DNA of 64,000 nucleotides from Pagrus major (lineage: Eukaryota; Chordata; Actinopteri; Spariformes; Sparidae): assembly GCF_040436345.1 (NCBI RefSeq), contig NC_133216.1:3128533-3192532 (forward strand). Direction: 5' to 3'. Each line of letters opens with the position of its first letter. Within the stretch, counting starts at the first letter, position 1. This document shows positions 21,229-31,742 of the stretch, one piece after another. Made by a program: the position numbers and the translations under genes. The notes under the pieces were generated by a model that worked only from the letters and a program-made list of their open reading frames with translations, ran no database searches and had not been told where the DNA came from.

Positions 21229-22593
21229 TTAACTGTCTGTCTGAGCTGAACGCTGCTCTCCTCTCCTGGTCCTCTGGTTCACAGCGACCACAACAACACA
21301 GAGGATCACCAGCAGACCAGGGAGCAGTGAGGACCTCACCGTGTAGAGGGTGAAGTCCATCCCAGAGGGCTCTCTGAACTTCAGAAGAGTTTTGGTTGAT
21401 GACAAACACTGTTCATATGAGTCAAGAACAACACACCAGTACTCTCCTGTGTCTTCCAGTGAGACATTAGAGAGAATCAACAAGCCATCATCTTTAAATC
21501 TGTTCAGTCTGCTCTTCAGATCAGAATCAGGTGCTAAATCAAATTCAATCAAGAGTCTGCCTTCTGTTTGGTTTGACTTGATGAACCAGTAGTGCCACTT
21601 ACCCTCTTCCCAACCTCTGCATCTGAAAGTGACATTGTCTCCTTCTGAGAAGAGCTCGACAGCAGGTGGGCCAGATTTGGGGCACACCACCAGGTGATAC
21701 TGTTGAACATGGCTGTAGATTTCACACATGTATGAACCTGTGTGATTTAACTGAAGCGATGAAAGCACCAGTGAGTAGTTTCTGCCCACCTCTGAGACAG
21801 AGCTGGAGGTTATCCTATTGAACATTGTCCAAAGTGGGGGCTGGTCGTCAGTGAAATCAGCGGCAGGGCACTGTAACACAGCTGTCTCTCCCACTGTGTG
21901 GAGGATAAACTCCAATGGTAGGTATAACCCTACAGGGTGACTGCTGACACACTGCTGTTGGTTCATCACCAGACAGGTGTATAATCTGATCTGTGTTAAC
22001 GTGAGGTTGTAAATACGAAGTCCTGATGAGGTTTTCACCACTTGGGATCTTCCTTTAACATTGTCCATCACCGATGTTACACTGTCCCCAAAAACTCTTG
22101 TCCAAATGTTGTCCACATATTCAGACTCACTCTTGAGCCACTGGATGTCCAGATTGTCAGCCGCTCCCTCACATGGCAGGTCCACTGTTTCTCCAACTGA
22201 CACAGGAATTCTTTTGTATCTTTTTGCACTACAAACAATGATAGTGATGTTTTTCTCATATGTCACGTTGCCCCAACACTCCTCTTGGTACTGGCCGGAG
22301 TCTGAGTGGGTCAGGTTCTGGATCCTGTAAGAAGAAGTATTGTCTCTGCTGACAACTGACAGTCGATGTTTCAAGTCTTCAGGTACTGTGGAGTTCTGGG
22401 ACCAGAGGGCAGAGGTATTCCACAGGACGAGCTTCTCCTCACCAACAAATCTGGAGATCAGGCAGGAGTTGGTCTCCTCGGGGAGGCTGAAGGTGTAAGA
22501 GTCCCGTACCTCTGCGATGACGATACGTTCTTCTGCATGAATGTTGTTGATGAGAGCAAACAGCAGGAAGGAGAGCTCTGTGACTGCAGCCAT
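21229..22593 (-). CDS. Four-Ig-domain type I membrane protein, copy 3, intronless CDS
   Basis: 454 codons from ATG at 22593, nearly identical to copy 2. The differences I see are almost all amino-acid changes: AEVRDS for AEERES at the mature N-terminus, RIPV for RIRV in the domain 1-2 linker, TSSSV for TSNSV in domain 3, and EGKWHYW, EFDLAPDS and NRFKDD for EGERHYW, EFHLASDS and NIFEDD in domain 4. The hexamer overlapping the stop codon is AATAAC, not AATAAA as in the other three copies. The CCAAT box is at 22681. The 5' flank is nearly identical to that of copy 2, so these two genes are the youngest duplicate pair. Confidence 0.85.
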   Translation of the reverse strand: MAAVTELSFLLFALINNIHAEERIVIAEVRDSYTFSLPEETNSCLISRFVGEEKLVLWNTSALWSQNSTVPEDLKHRLSVVSRDNTSSYRIQNLTHSDSGQYQEECWGNVTYEKNITIIVCSAKRYKRIPVSVGETVDLPCEGAADNLDIQWLKSESEYVDNIWTRVFGDSVTSVMDNVKGRSQVVKTSSGLRIYNLTLTQIRLYTCLVMNQQQCVSSHPVGLYLPLEFILHTVGETAVLQCPAADFTDDQPPLWTMFNRITSSSVSEVGRNYSLVLSSLQLNHTGSYMCEIYSHVQQYHLVVCPKSGPPAVELFSEGDNVTFRCRGWEEGKWHYWFIKSNQTEGRLLIEFDLAPDSDLKSRLNRFKDDGLLILSNVSLEDTGEYWCVVLDSYEQCLSSTKTLLKFREPSGMDFTLYTVRSSLLPGLLVILCVVVVAVNQRTRRGEQRSAQTDS

Positions 22594-23573
22594 TCTGCTC
22601 TGAGGACGAGCAAACACTGACACCTCTCACTTGATTATCTCTACATTACATCAACCCTCATCAGCAGCTTGTCGTTTGTGATTGGAGGAACGTGACTTGT
22701 TTATCTCATCATCATAGGAAATGTTGACGCATTAGGCTCTGTACCAAGAAATCCAACCTCAACAGATTAGACACATGTTGTGAAATGACTTTTAGACACA
22801 TTAAAGGTGTTAACTTGAGTTTACTGCAAGATTCATCCAAACAGAAGTCCCCAAACTAGTGACATGCTGTTACACCATGGCTCCTGAGAGGTTTCATTAT
22901 TTGCATTATTTCTTGTAACATGTAATCAGACATGTGTGACACGTGTTAGTTTGCTTTGCTTAATTACTGCATCAATAAAACATCAGCAACACTGAGCTTC
23001 ATCAGCGGTCAAAAGTAATGTGTCGCCACAAAGCTGAAAACATGGCTGTTTTATACGGAGGAGTATTAGGGCCAGGGGTGAGGAAAAACATGAGAGAACG
23101 ATGTTGTTTTATTTGTCACTGATGAACTTTCTTAGCTCATGAAACCTTCAGATTTTGGAGATAAGTACAGCCACGCTATGTTTTCAGGAAATCTTCTGTT
23201 ATCAGGTACAAGTCTTCAAATAGTGAGTTCTGAGAAGGACGATGTTGCAACACTGCCGCACATCACAAACACTGTTTCTACGCAGTTTGTATATTGAGTG
23301 TCAGATGGCTGTTGCAGAAAGTCAGCTTGCTGTCATTCCTCAGGGCAGCAGTGTCACATTTCATTTCCATAAATGAGCTGCAGTTATTTCACTTAGTCTG
23401 CGTCACAAACAGAAAACATTTGTTCCTTTGTTTTGTGTTTTGTTATGTAGGCTATACAAACCTAAAGAGACTCTATAGAGTGGTGTAGTCTGTAGTCCTA
23501 AAACCTGGAAATCAGTTTGCATTTCTGCACTTTGGTTCCCTCGTCTAAAAGTCTATGTGGGGTTTTTTTAATT

Positions 23574-24563
23574 GGTATCTTTCACAAAACAACCTCCTTG
23601 ACCCCAATCAGTCAGGCTTCAGGACTGCTCACTCCACTGAGACGGCCCTCCTCACAGTGACTGAGTCCCTCCGTGTCATCAGAGCCTCGTCCCACTCGTC
23701 CGTCCTCATTCTCCTCGACCCATCTTCTGCGTTTGACACAGTCAGCCACCAAATCCTCCTCTCCACTCTGGCTGAACTTGGCATCGCTGACGCTGCTCTA
23801 ACCTGGTTCACATCATACCTGACAAATCGCACCTTTCAGGTCATAAGAAATGGCTCCTTGTCCAAACCCTGCTTTCTGTAATCTGGTGTCCCTCACGGCT
23901 CAGTCCTAAGACCACTTCTGTTCTCACTCTACACCAGATCACTAGGCTCTGCAATCACATCACATGGATTCTCTTACCACTGTTATGCAGATGACACCCA
24001 ACTGTTCTTCTCTTTTTCCCCAACGTACATCTTGGAATGCCTGGTAGACATCTCCACCTCAAGCTCAACCTTCATAAAACTGAACTCCTCTTCATCCCGG
24101 GGAAAGACTGCCCTTGCATGAACCTGTCAGTCACTGTCGAGGACGTCACAGTATCGTCTTCATCGACTGGGAGGAATGACGGACAGACTATCCCGCACCC
24201 CCAACATCACTGCTGTGGCCCAATCCTGCAGATATGCCCTCTACAACATCCGCAGGATCTGGTCTTTCCTTACAAAGGACACAATGCAACTCCTGGTCCA
24301 AGTGCTGGTCATCTCCCACCTGGACTACTACAACTAGCTCTTGGCTGGACTCCCAGCCTCTGCGACTTAACCGGTACAGCATATCCAGAACGCTGCAGCG
24401 CACCTTGTTTTCAATGTACCCAAACACTCCCATGTGACCCCCCTCCGCTGTGACCTCTTCTGGCTTCCTGTTGCAGCCCGGATCCGATTCAAGACGATGG
24501 TACTGGCCTTCAAGACCATCAACAGAACTGCACCCATCTACCTCCAAACACTGGTCAGACCAC
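23574..24563 (+). mobile_element. Hybrid LINE fragment (type 2 to type 1)
   Basis: Left flank and first bases match type 2. At 23671-23680 the sequence is ccgtgtcatc, which has the type-2 T (23676) followed by the type-1 AT (23678-23679). From there on it is type 1, including the TAA stop at 23879 and the intact YADD. It then breaks into LTR-element internal sequence after 'ctggtcagaccac'. Confidence 0.85.
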
Positions 24564-25201
24564 AAAGGGCTTTATTGGAGAACCTGGACACCAGCGACTC
24601 CCAGGTAGTTGCCAGCGCACCAACCCAAGCCCATGCCTCAGCCCCACCCTGGAGACCAGCCCAAGCCCAAGCTCACGCCTCAGCCCCAGCCCAGCTACCA
24701 GCCCAAGCTGAAGCCCATGCCTCAGCCCCAGACAAGTCCAAAGTGGACCCATTTTTGGGAACCCGCCTGGCCTACAAGGTGCTCCCGCCAAGAAAATGAT
24801 GTCCCCATCCACGTCCTTGCCCCCTGATCTGCTGTTCAGGTCCAGCTGTTCTGCTGCCCAGTGCCCTGGAGCCAGGCCTGCCCAGCACCCCAGCTCCATT
24901 AACGGCGGCCCGGCCAACACCTGCAGTGGTTCTCCTTCGACTATGTGGCCGACACCTGGCAGTGGTCCGGCTGACCAGCCCCTGTGCTCCTCCGTCGGCA
25001 GCCTGGCCGACACCTGTTCCTGCTCCTCCGTCAGCGGTCCGGTCGAGTCCAGAGTGCTTCCACCATCACCGCCGGCCTCCAGAGGGTTCCAGCCATCGCC
25101 ACCGTTGCCAACAGACTCCAGAGGGCTTCTGCAGTCCCAGAGGGTTTCCGCCTTCACCGCAGGCCTCCTGATAGGCCACTGCCCCTCATCCCGACTTCCT
25201 G
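24564..25201 (+). mobile_element. Internal sequence of a degenerate LTR retroelement, copy in unit 4
   Basis: Pro/Ala/Gln-rich short repeats (24600-24730) are followed by Pro/Ser-rich sequence that matches 33705-34173 in part, with the same 'gatggcc'-free 'ctgataggccactgcccctc' end. There is no LTR on either side. The right junction to element A falls in a shared CTG (25199-25201). No intact gag or pol frame. Confidence 0.65.
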
Positions 25202-25394
25202 CAGTTATTTCACTTAGTCTGCGTCACAAACAGAAAACATTTGTTCCTTTGTTTTGTGTTTTGTTATGTAGGCTATACAAACCTAAAGAGACTCTATAGA
25301 GTGGTGTAGTCTGTAGTCCTAAAACCTGGAAATCAGTTTGCATTTCTGCACTTTGGTTCCCTCGTCTAAAAGTCTATGTGGGGTTTTTTTAATT

Positions 25395-26222
25395 GGTATC
25401 TTTCACAAAACAACCTCCTTGACCCCAATCAGTCAGGCTTCAGGACTGCTCACTCCACTGAGACGGCCCTCCTCACAGTGACTGAGTCCCTCCGTGTCGC
25501 CAGAGCCTCGTCCCACCCATCCGTCCTCATTCTCCTCGACCCATCTTCTGCGTTTGACACAGTCAGCCACCAAATCCTCCTCTCCACTCTGGCTGAACTT
25601 GGCATCGCTGACTCTAACCTGGTTCACATCATACCTGACAAATCGCACCTTTCAGGTCATAAGGAATGGCTCCTTGTCCAAACCCTGCTTTCTGGCAACT
25701 GGTGTCCCTCAAGGCTCAGTACTAGGACCACTTCTGTTTTCACTATACACCAGATCACTAGGCTCTGCAATCACATCACATGGATTCTCTTACCACTGTT
25801 ATGCTGACAACACCCAACTGTTCTTCTCTTTTTCCCCAACGCACATCTTGGAATATCTGGCAGACATCTCCACCTCAAGCTCAACCTTCATAAAACTGAA
25901 CTCCTCTTCATCCCGGGGAAAGACTGCCCTGCCATGGACCTGTCAGTCACTGTCGAGGACATCACAGTATCGCCATCATTGACTGCGAGGAACCTGGGCG
26001 TAATCCTCGACGACAGACTATCCCGAACCCCCCCGGCTGGTACTGCCATCGCTGAGAGCAAACAAAGATCGCCCAGCAAAGTCACGACTCTTCTCTGTTC
26101 TGGCGCCTCAGTGGTGGAACTACCTCCCGACCAATGTCAGGACAGCAGAATCAATCGCCATCTTCCGCAAATGACTCAAGACTCGCTTGTTCAGACTACA
26201 CCTCGACCCCGCGTAACATGAT
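25395..26222 (+). mobile_element. L2/Maui-type LINE fragment, type 2, second copy
   Basis: I see no difference from 17656-18481 over the whole length, including the YADN change (25800-25811) and the same internal deletion. Flanks also match until about 26400, where single differences appear. Confidence 0.85.
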
Positions 26223-26884
26223 CATGTGACCGTGATGTCGTCCGTTTGTAGCCTAACATTAGCTTTTTACTGCTAGAGATTTAACTTACGCTTCAAAAAT
26301 CACAAAAGTGGTGTTTATCTGTGAAGATTATCTTGATTAACAAAACCTGTCAGAGTCACAGAGATTATTTTCTGCAATAATTCAAAATCCATTTGAAAGA
26401 TCCCGTAGGCTTTTTGTGGAGGGAACCAGAGTGATGCTAACTTCAGCCTTAGCCTACAAACACACGTCATGGCTACACCACTCTATTCTGCTGCATTTGA
26501 TCAGAGATCCACTGAAGTGCCAAACAGCAACACACTGAATCAGGCTGACCTCTGACCTCACATTGTGACTCAGACAATTCCTTTTTTTTCAGCTTTTTCC
26601 TCGACTGAAGCTGCTATCCGGCCTGTTCACACAACTTCTGTCACTTTTATTTTGTGCATTTAGAAAACAATATTTATTGTGGACATTAAAAGGACGAATA
26701 CTGAGTAATAAAATGCAGCAAATACGTTTTTTAAATTTTTTTTATTTAATTTATGAAATATAAAAAAACAATAAAAACAGTTAAATGTTCCAATTATATT
26801 TAAAATGATAACAGCTCTTTTTAACCTGATTATATTTGTCATTTCTAATCAGTTATTTCATATAAATGATTGTTTGATCAACAG

Positions 26885-27216
26885 GTAACACTTTATAATA
26901 ACCATCATTAATGAATGGTAAATGTATAATTAATTAAAACTTAGTTAATAATTATTTCCCTGCTGATAAACAATGAGATGCTTTATGCATCATTTATCAA
27001 ACAACTGTAGAGGTTCATCAGGCAACTTTATAATATCATCTAAATAATGTTTACAGATGAACTACACAGTCTTTATTAATCATTTACAAACTATTATAAA
27101 CATCAGTTGCAACAATTTGTCATTAAATTGTTTATGAAGCAGTTCATTATTTGTTAACAGTGAAAGAATTATGAATGAAAGTTGATTTATTAATGATGGT
27201 TATTATAAAATATTAC
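26885..27216. mobile_element. MITE alpha, unit 4
   Basis: Counterpart of 5922-6253. Confidence 0.8.
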
Positions 27217-27296
27217 AGATGAATATTTCCATTCTGCTATTTCTGAACACTTTTAAAGAGTTTAAATACAAAAGACAAAGTTCAGAGCTACAGAAA

Positions 27297-27628
27297 CGTG
27301 TTGCTGACACGCCACAAAAAGAAAAACAGTTCAGTATCTTGTTATAACGTGAAAAGTTTGATGCTATAACAAGATGTTTTTACATAATAACAAGACATTT
27401 TCATATTGTGAAATACAAACTGATCACATTATAACAGCAAACACTTCTGTTATAATGTGACAACTTATTGTTATAAAACATTTCATGTAGTAACAAGATA
27501 TTTTCATATTATAAAAGATATTTTACATCATCATGTTAAAACATGAACATTTTTATTATAACAATAAACTTTTCACGTTATAACATGATACTGAACTGTT
27601 TGTGTTTTTGTGGCGTGGCGGCAACACG
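27297..27628. mobile_element. MITE beta, unit 4
   Basis: Counterpart of 6334-6666. Confidence 0.8.
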
Positions 27629-28251
27629 CTGCCGTACGAAACACTACAGGCACTGATAAAAACTATACTTGTGAACGTTGGAGTTAATCTGACTTTAAGA
27701 TATATTTTGCACACTGAGAGATGGGTTACTTATAATAATTACAATCAGAAATAACAACCAACACAGTAAAAACTGGGTATCAACATGTATTGTTTATTTA
27801 TACAGATGACTGATACAGACCAAGGTATCATAACAATTATATAGCACTAACAACACTAAAAGATACAGTTATTATTATATATATATGCATAAAAGCCAAC
27901 TCAGATTCCTTCACATGTGATTGAAAACAAAAATCACACAATCATCAGAACAAGATTTTATTTTAAGCAAAAAGATTAAAAAATATACCTTCAGTGAAAT
28001 GTTCAAAGATTACTTGCATACATGTTAAAAATGACTTAAAAACATAATGTTAATATACATTATACATATTATTATTATTATACATCACTGTACACAAACT
28101 AATACAGAAACTGAGGGGACATCCTTAAAACTACCATCAGTATTTCTATTATTATCATTATTAATAATATAACTGTTAGCTATTTATTCCCATGCTATCA
28201 ATATCAATAACATTATTACATTTAGTTTTCTTTATTGCGACGACCTTTTTT

Positions 28252-28605
28252 GGAAACACTTTGTAATGAACGTGATTAATAAATGGTAAATGTATAGTTA
28301 ATTAAAGTTAAGTTAATAGTTATTCCACTGTTGACAAACAATCAGATGTTTTACAAACCCTTTATTAAGCACTTGTTTATTGTTACGTGGCAACTGATGT
28401 TGATAATACTTTGTTAATGTGAATAAATACTGTGCAGTTCATCTGTAAACATTATTTGGATGGACATTATAAAGTTGCAACTGATGTTTATCAACATTAC
28501 AGTTGTTAATAAAGCATGTTTTGTTACCAGTGAAATAACTATTAACTAAAGTTTAATTAACTATAAATTTAATCAATTTTTAATGATGTTATTATGAAGT
28601 GTTAC
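28252..28605. mobile_element. MITE gamma, unit 4
   Basis: Counterpart of 7284-7635. The spacer 27629-28251 is AT-rich and non-coding. Confidence 0.65.
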
Positions 28606-28787
28606 CCCTCTTTTTATTTATTTTCATATTTTATGTCACCTCTAAACAACAACAACAACAACAACAATACTTCAAACAATCAGATACTAATACTACTGGT
28701 ACTACTATTAATAGTAATAATAATAACAATAATCTGTCTCCATCTTTCTCTCAAGTTCACATATGTTCAATTTGCATGAATCAACAT

Positions 28788-28907
28788 ATATAATGTAATA
28801 CAACATAATATAATATGATTTAATATAATATAATATAATATAATATAACATAACATAACATAACATAACATAATATAATATAATATGATATAATATAATA
28901 TAATATT
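28788..28907. repeat. (TATAA)n satellite, unit 4
   Basis: About 120 bases with a (CATAA)n inner stretch as in unit 2. Confidence 0.88.
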
Positions 28908-29004
28908 GAACATCCTGTATTAAAGATGAAGAGAAATGAGTACTTACATCTACAATAGGTGATAAACCATGATGATGAGTAAGTATGAACACACAGTTTG
29001 TTTA

Positions 29005-30363
29005 TTAACTGTCTGTCTTAGCTGAACGCTGCTCTCCTCTCCTGGTCCTCTGGTTCACAGCGACCACAACAACACAGAGGATCACCAGCAGACCAGGGAG
29101 CAGTGAGGACCTCACCGTGTAGAGGGTGAAGTCCATCCCAGAGGGCTCTCTGAACTTCAGAAGAGTTTTGGCTGATGACAAACACTGGTAATCTGAGTCA
29201 AGAACAGCACACCAGTACTCTCCTGTGTCTTCCAGTGAGACATTAGAGAGAATCAACAAGCCATCATCTTTAAATATGTTCAGTCTGCTCTTCAGATCAG
29301 AATCAGATGCTAAATTAAATTCACTCAAGTGTCTGCCTTCTGTTTGGTTTGACTTGATGAACCACAAGTGCCCCTCACCCTCTTCCCAACCTCTGCATCT
29401 GAAAGTGACATTGTCTCCTTCTGAGAAGAGCTCGACAGCAGGTGGGCCAGGTTTGGGGCACACGAACAGGTCATACCGTTGAACATGGCTGTAGATTTCA
29501 CACCTGTATGAACCTGTGTGATTTAACTGAAGCGATGAAAGCACAAGTGAGTAGTTTCTGCCCACCTCTGAGTTGGAGGTTATCCTATTACTTGTTTTCC
29601 AAAGTGGGGGCTGGTCGTCAGTGAAATCAGCGGCAGGGCACTGTAACACAGCTGTCTCTCCCACTGTGTGGAGGATAATCTCCAATGGTAGGTCTAACAC
29701 TACAGGGTGACTGCTGACACACTGCTGTTGGTTCATCACCAGACAGGTGTAAAATCTGAACCGTGTTAACGTGAGGTTGTAAATACGAAGTCCTGATGAG
29801 GTTTTCACCACTTGGGATCTTCCTTTAACATTGTCCATCACCGATGTTACACTGTCCCCAAAAACTCTTGTCCAAATGTCGTCCAAATATTCAGACTCAC
29901 TCTTGAGCCACTGGATGTCCAGATTGTCAGCCGCTCCCTCACATGGCAGGTCCACTGTTTCTCCAACTGTCACACGAATTCTTTTGTATCTTTTTGCACT
30001 ACAAACAATGATAGTGATGTTTTTCTCATATGTCACGTTGCCCCAACACTCCTTTTGGTACTGGCCGGAGTCTGAGTGGGTCAGGTTCTGGATCCTGTAA
30101 GGAGAAGTATTGTCTCTGCTGACAACTGACAGTCGATGTTTCAAGTCTTCAGGTACTGTGGAGTTCTGGGACGAGAGGGCAGAGGTATTCCACAGGACGA
30201 GCTTCTCCTCACCAACAAATCTGGAGATCAGGCAGGAGTTGGCCTCCTCGGGGAGGCTGAAGGTGTAAGAGTCCCGTTCCTTTTTGATGACGATACGTTC
30301 TTCTGCATGAATGTTGTTGATGAGAGCAAACAGCAGGAAGGAGAGCTCTGTGACTGCAGCCAT
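29005..30363 (-). CDS. Four-Ig-domain type I membrane protein, copy 4, intronless CDS
   Basis: 452 codons from ATG at 30363, same architecture as the gene at 8278. Distinct features: mature start VIKKERDSYTF, SALSSQNS for SALWSQNS in domain 1 (a second domain-1 tryptophan is lost), QYQKEC for QYQEEC, a two-residue loss in domain 3 (TSNSEVGR), and TRFRFYTC before the domain 2 cysteine. Domain 4 has EGEGHLWF where copy 1 has EGEWHYWF. The tail has AKTDS instead of AQTDS. An AATAAA overlaps the stop codon, and the CCAAT box is at 30451. No disabling change. Confidence 0.85.
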   Translation of the reverse strand: MAAVTELSFLLFALINNIHAEERIVIKKERDSYTFSLPEEANSCLISRFVGEEKLVLWNTSALSSQNSTVPEDLKHRLSVVSRDNTSPYRIQNLTHSDSGQYQKECWGNVTYEKNITIIVCSAKRYKRIRVTVGETVDLPCEGAADNLDIQWLKSESEYLDDIWTRVFGDSVTSVMDNVKGRSQVVKTSSGLRIYNLTLTRFRFYTCLVMNQQQCVSSHPVVLDLPLEIILHTVGETAVLQCPAADFTDDQPPLWKTSNRITSNSEVGRNYSLVLSSLQLNHTGSYRCEIYSHVQRYDLFVCPKPGPPAVELFSEGDNVTFRCRGWEEGEGHLWFIKSNQTEGRHLSEFNLASDSDLKSRLNIFKDDGLLILSNVSLEDTGEYWCAVLDSDYQCLSSAKTLLKFREPSGMDFTLYTVRSSLLPGLLVILCVVVVAVNQRTRRGEQRSAKTDS

Positions 30364-30720
30364 TCTGCTCTGAGGACGAGCAAACACTGACACCTCTCAC
30401 TTGATTATCTCTACATTACATCAACCCTCATCAGCAGCTTGTCGTTTGTGATTGGAGGAACGTGACTTGTTTATCTCATCATCATAGGAAATGTTGACGC
30501 ATTAGGCTCTGTACCAAGAAATCCAACCTCAACAGATTAGACACATGTTGTGAAATGACTTTTAGACACATTAAAGGTGTTAACTTGAGTTTACTGCAAG
30601 ATTCATCTAAACAGAAGTCCCCAAACTAGTGACATGCTGTTACACCATGGCTCCTGAGAGGTTTCATTATTTGCATTATTTCTTGTAACATGTAATCAGA
30701 CATGTATGACACGTGTTAGA

Positions 30721-31093
30721 AGAAATATATCCGTGTTCTGTGTCCTGTGAAAATCTTTGACTTCCGTGTTGTTAAATGTTACTCTGTCTTGGTCCGTCTT
30801 CCCCTGTGTTGCCTCCCAGCATTTCTTCCCAGTGTTGCCTCCCGTTTTGGTTTCTGAGTTTGGTTTCTTGTTTCTCGTTTGATTTGAACTTTGCTTTTCT
30901 GTTGCACTTTGTTTAAGCTTTTTAGTTGCTACTTTGTTTTTTGGTCCTAGTGACTCATCTTTGGTTTGTATAGATTTCTTGTGTTTTGTATTTTCAGCTT
31001 TATTTTATCAAAGCTCACTTTTGGTTCCCCTATTTCCTGCCTCCTGTGTGTTGTCTGCGTTTGGGTCCTCACCTCGTCTAACATAGTGTAACA
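30721..31093 (+). mobile_element. Diverged partial LTR (3' part)
   Basis: Pyrimidine- and GTTT-rich sequence homologous to the 3' half of the LTR at 32861-33496: shared 'ttttggtttcttgtttctc', 'agttgctactttg' and a 'gggtcctca' block near the end. It ends in ...GTAACA. It is clearly more diverged from that LTR than the unit copies are from one another. It separates the 5' flank of Ig gene 4 from unit 5. Confidence 0.7.
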
Positions 31094-31742
31094 AGTGCTC
31101 CGTTATGAGCTGAGACGGTTCTCGTATTTCTGAAGCCAAACAAACCTTTAACAAAGTCATTGAATCACCTGAAAAATGCATCGCCACAAAGCTGAAAACA
31201 TGGCTGTTTTATACGGAGGAGTATTAGGGCCAGGGGTGAGGAAAAACATGAGAGAAGGATGTTTTTTTATTTGTCACTGATGAACTTTCTTAGCTCATGA
31301 AACGTTCAGATTTTGGAGATAAGTACAGCCATGCTATGTTTTCAGGAAATCTTCTGTCATCAGTTACAAGTCTTCAGATAGTGAGTTCTGAGAAGGACGA
31401 TGTTGCAACACTGCCGCACATCACAAACACTGTTTCTACCCAGTTTGTATACTGAGTGTCAGATGGCTGTTGCAGAAAGTCAGCTTGCTGTCATTCCTCA
31501 GGGCAGCAGTGTCACATTTCATTTCCATAAATGAGCTGTAGTTATTTCACTTAGTCTGCATCACAAACAGAAAACATTTGTTCCTTTGTTTTGTGTTTTG
31601 TTATGTAGGCTATACGAACCTAAAGAGACTCGTACTTAATACGTCATACTTCCACAGTCCAGTCCACATCCATATTCCGTTCTTTAACATTGTTCAACCT
31701 TAGTATGAGTCCTTTATAAAGATATGTGTTTTTTTTTTAATT

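Larger units (their letters stand above)
17105..23022. repeat. Tandem array unit 3
   Basis: Element A with a type-2 tail ('agagtggtgtagtctgtagt'), type-2 LINE, a linking segment (18482-18840) containing the 'acgtcatggctacaccactc' block also present in unit 1, then MITEs, a short (TATAA)n and Ig gene 3. It has no aquaporin exon. The junction into the shared 'ctcgactgaagctgctatcc' segment differs from that in units 1 and 2. Confidence 0.85.
23023..30716. repeat. Tandem array unit 4, composite
   Basis: Element A with type-2 tail, hybrid LINE (23574-24563), LTR-element internal sequence (24564-25201), a second partial element A (25199-25394), type-2 LINE (25395-26222), MITEs, (TATAA)n and Ig gene 4. 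It is longer than the other units because element A and the LINE are present twice. It ends where an LTR fragment interrupts the Ig-gene 5' flank at 30717. Confidence 0.85.
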
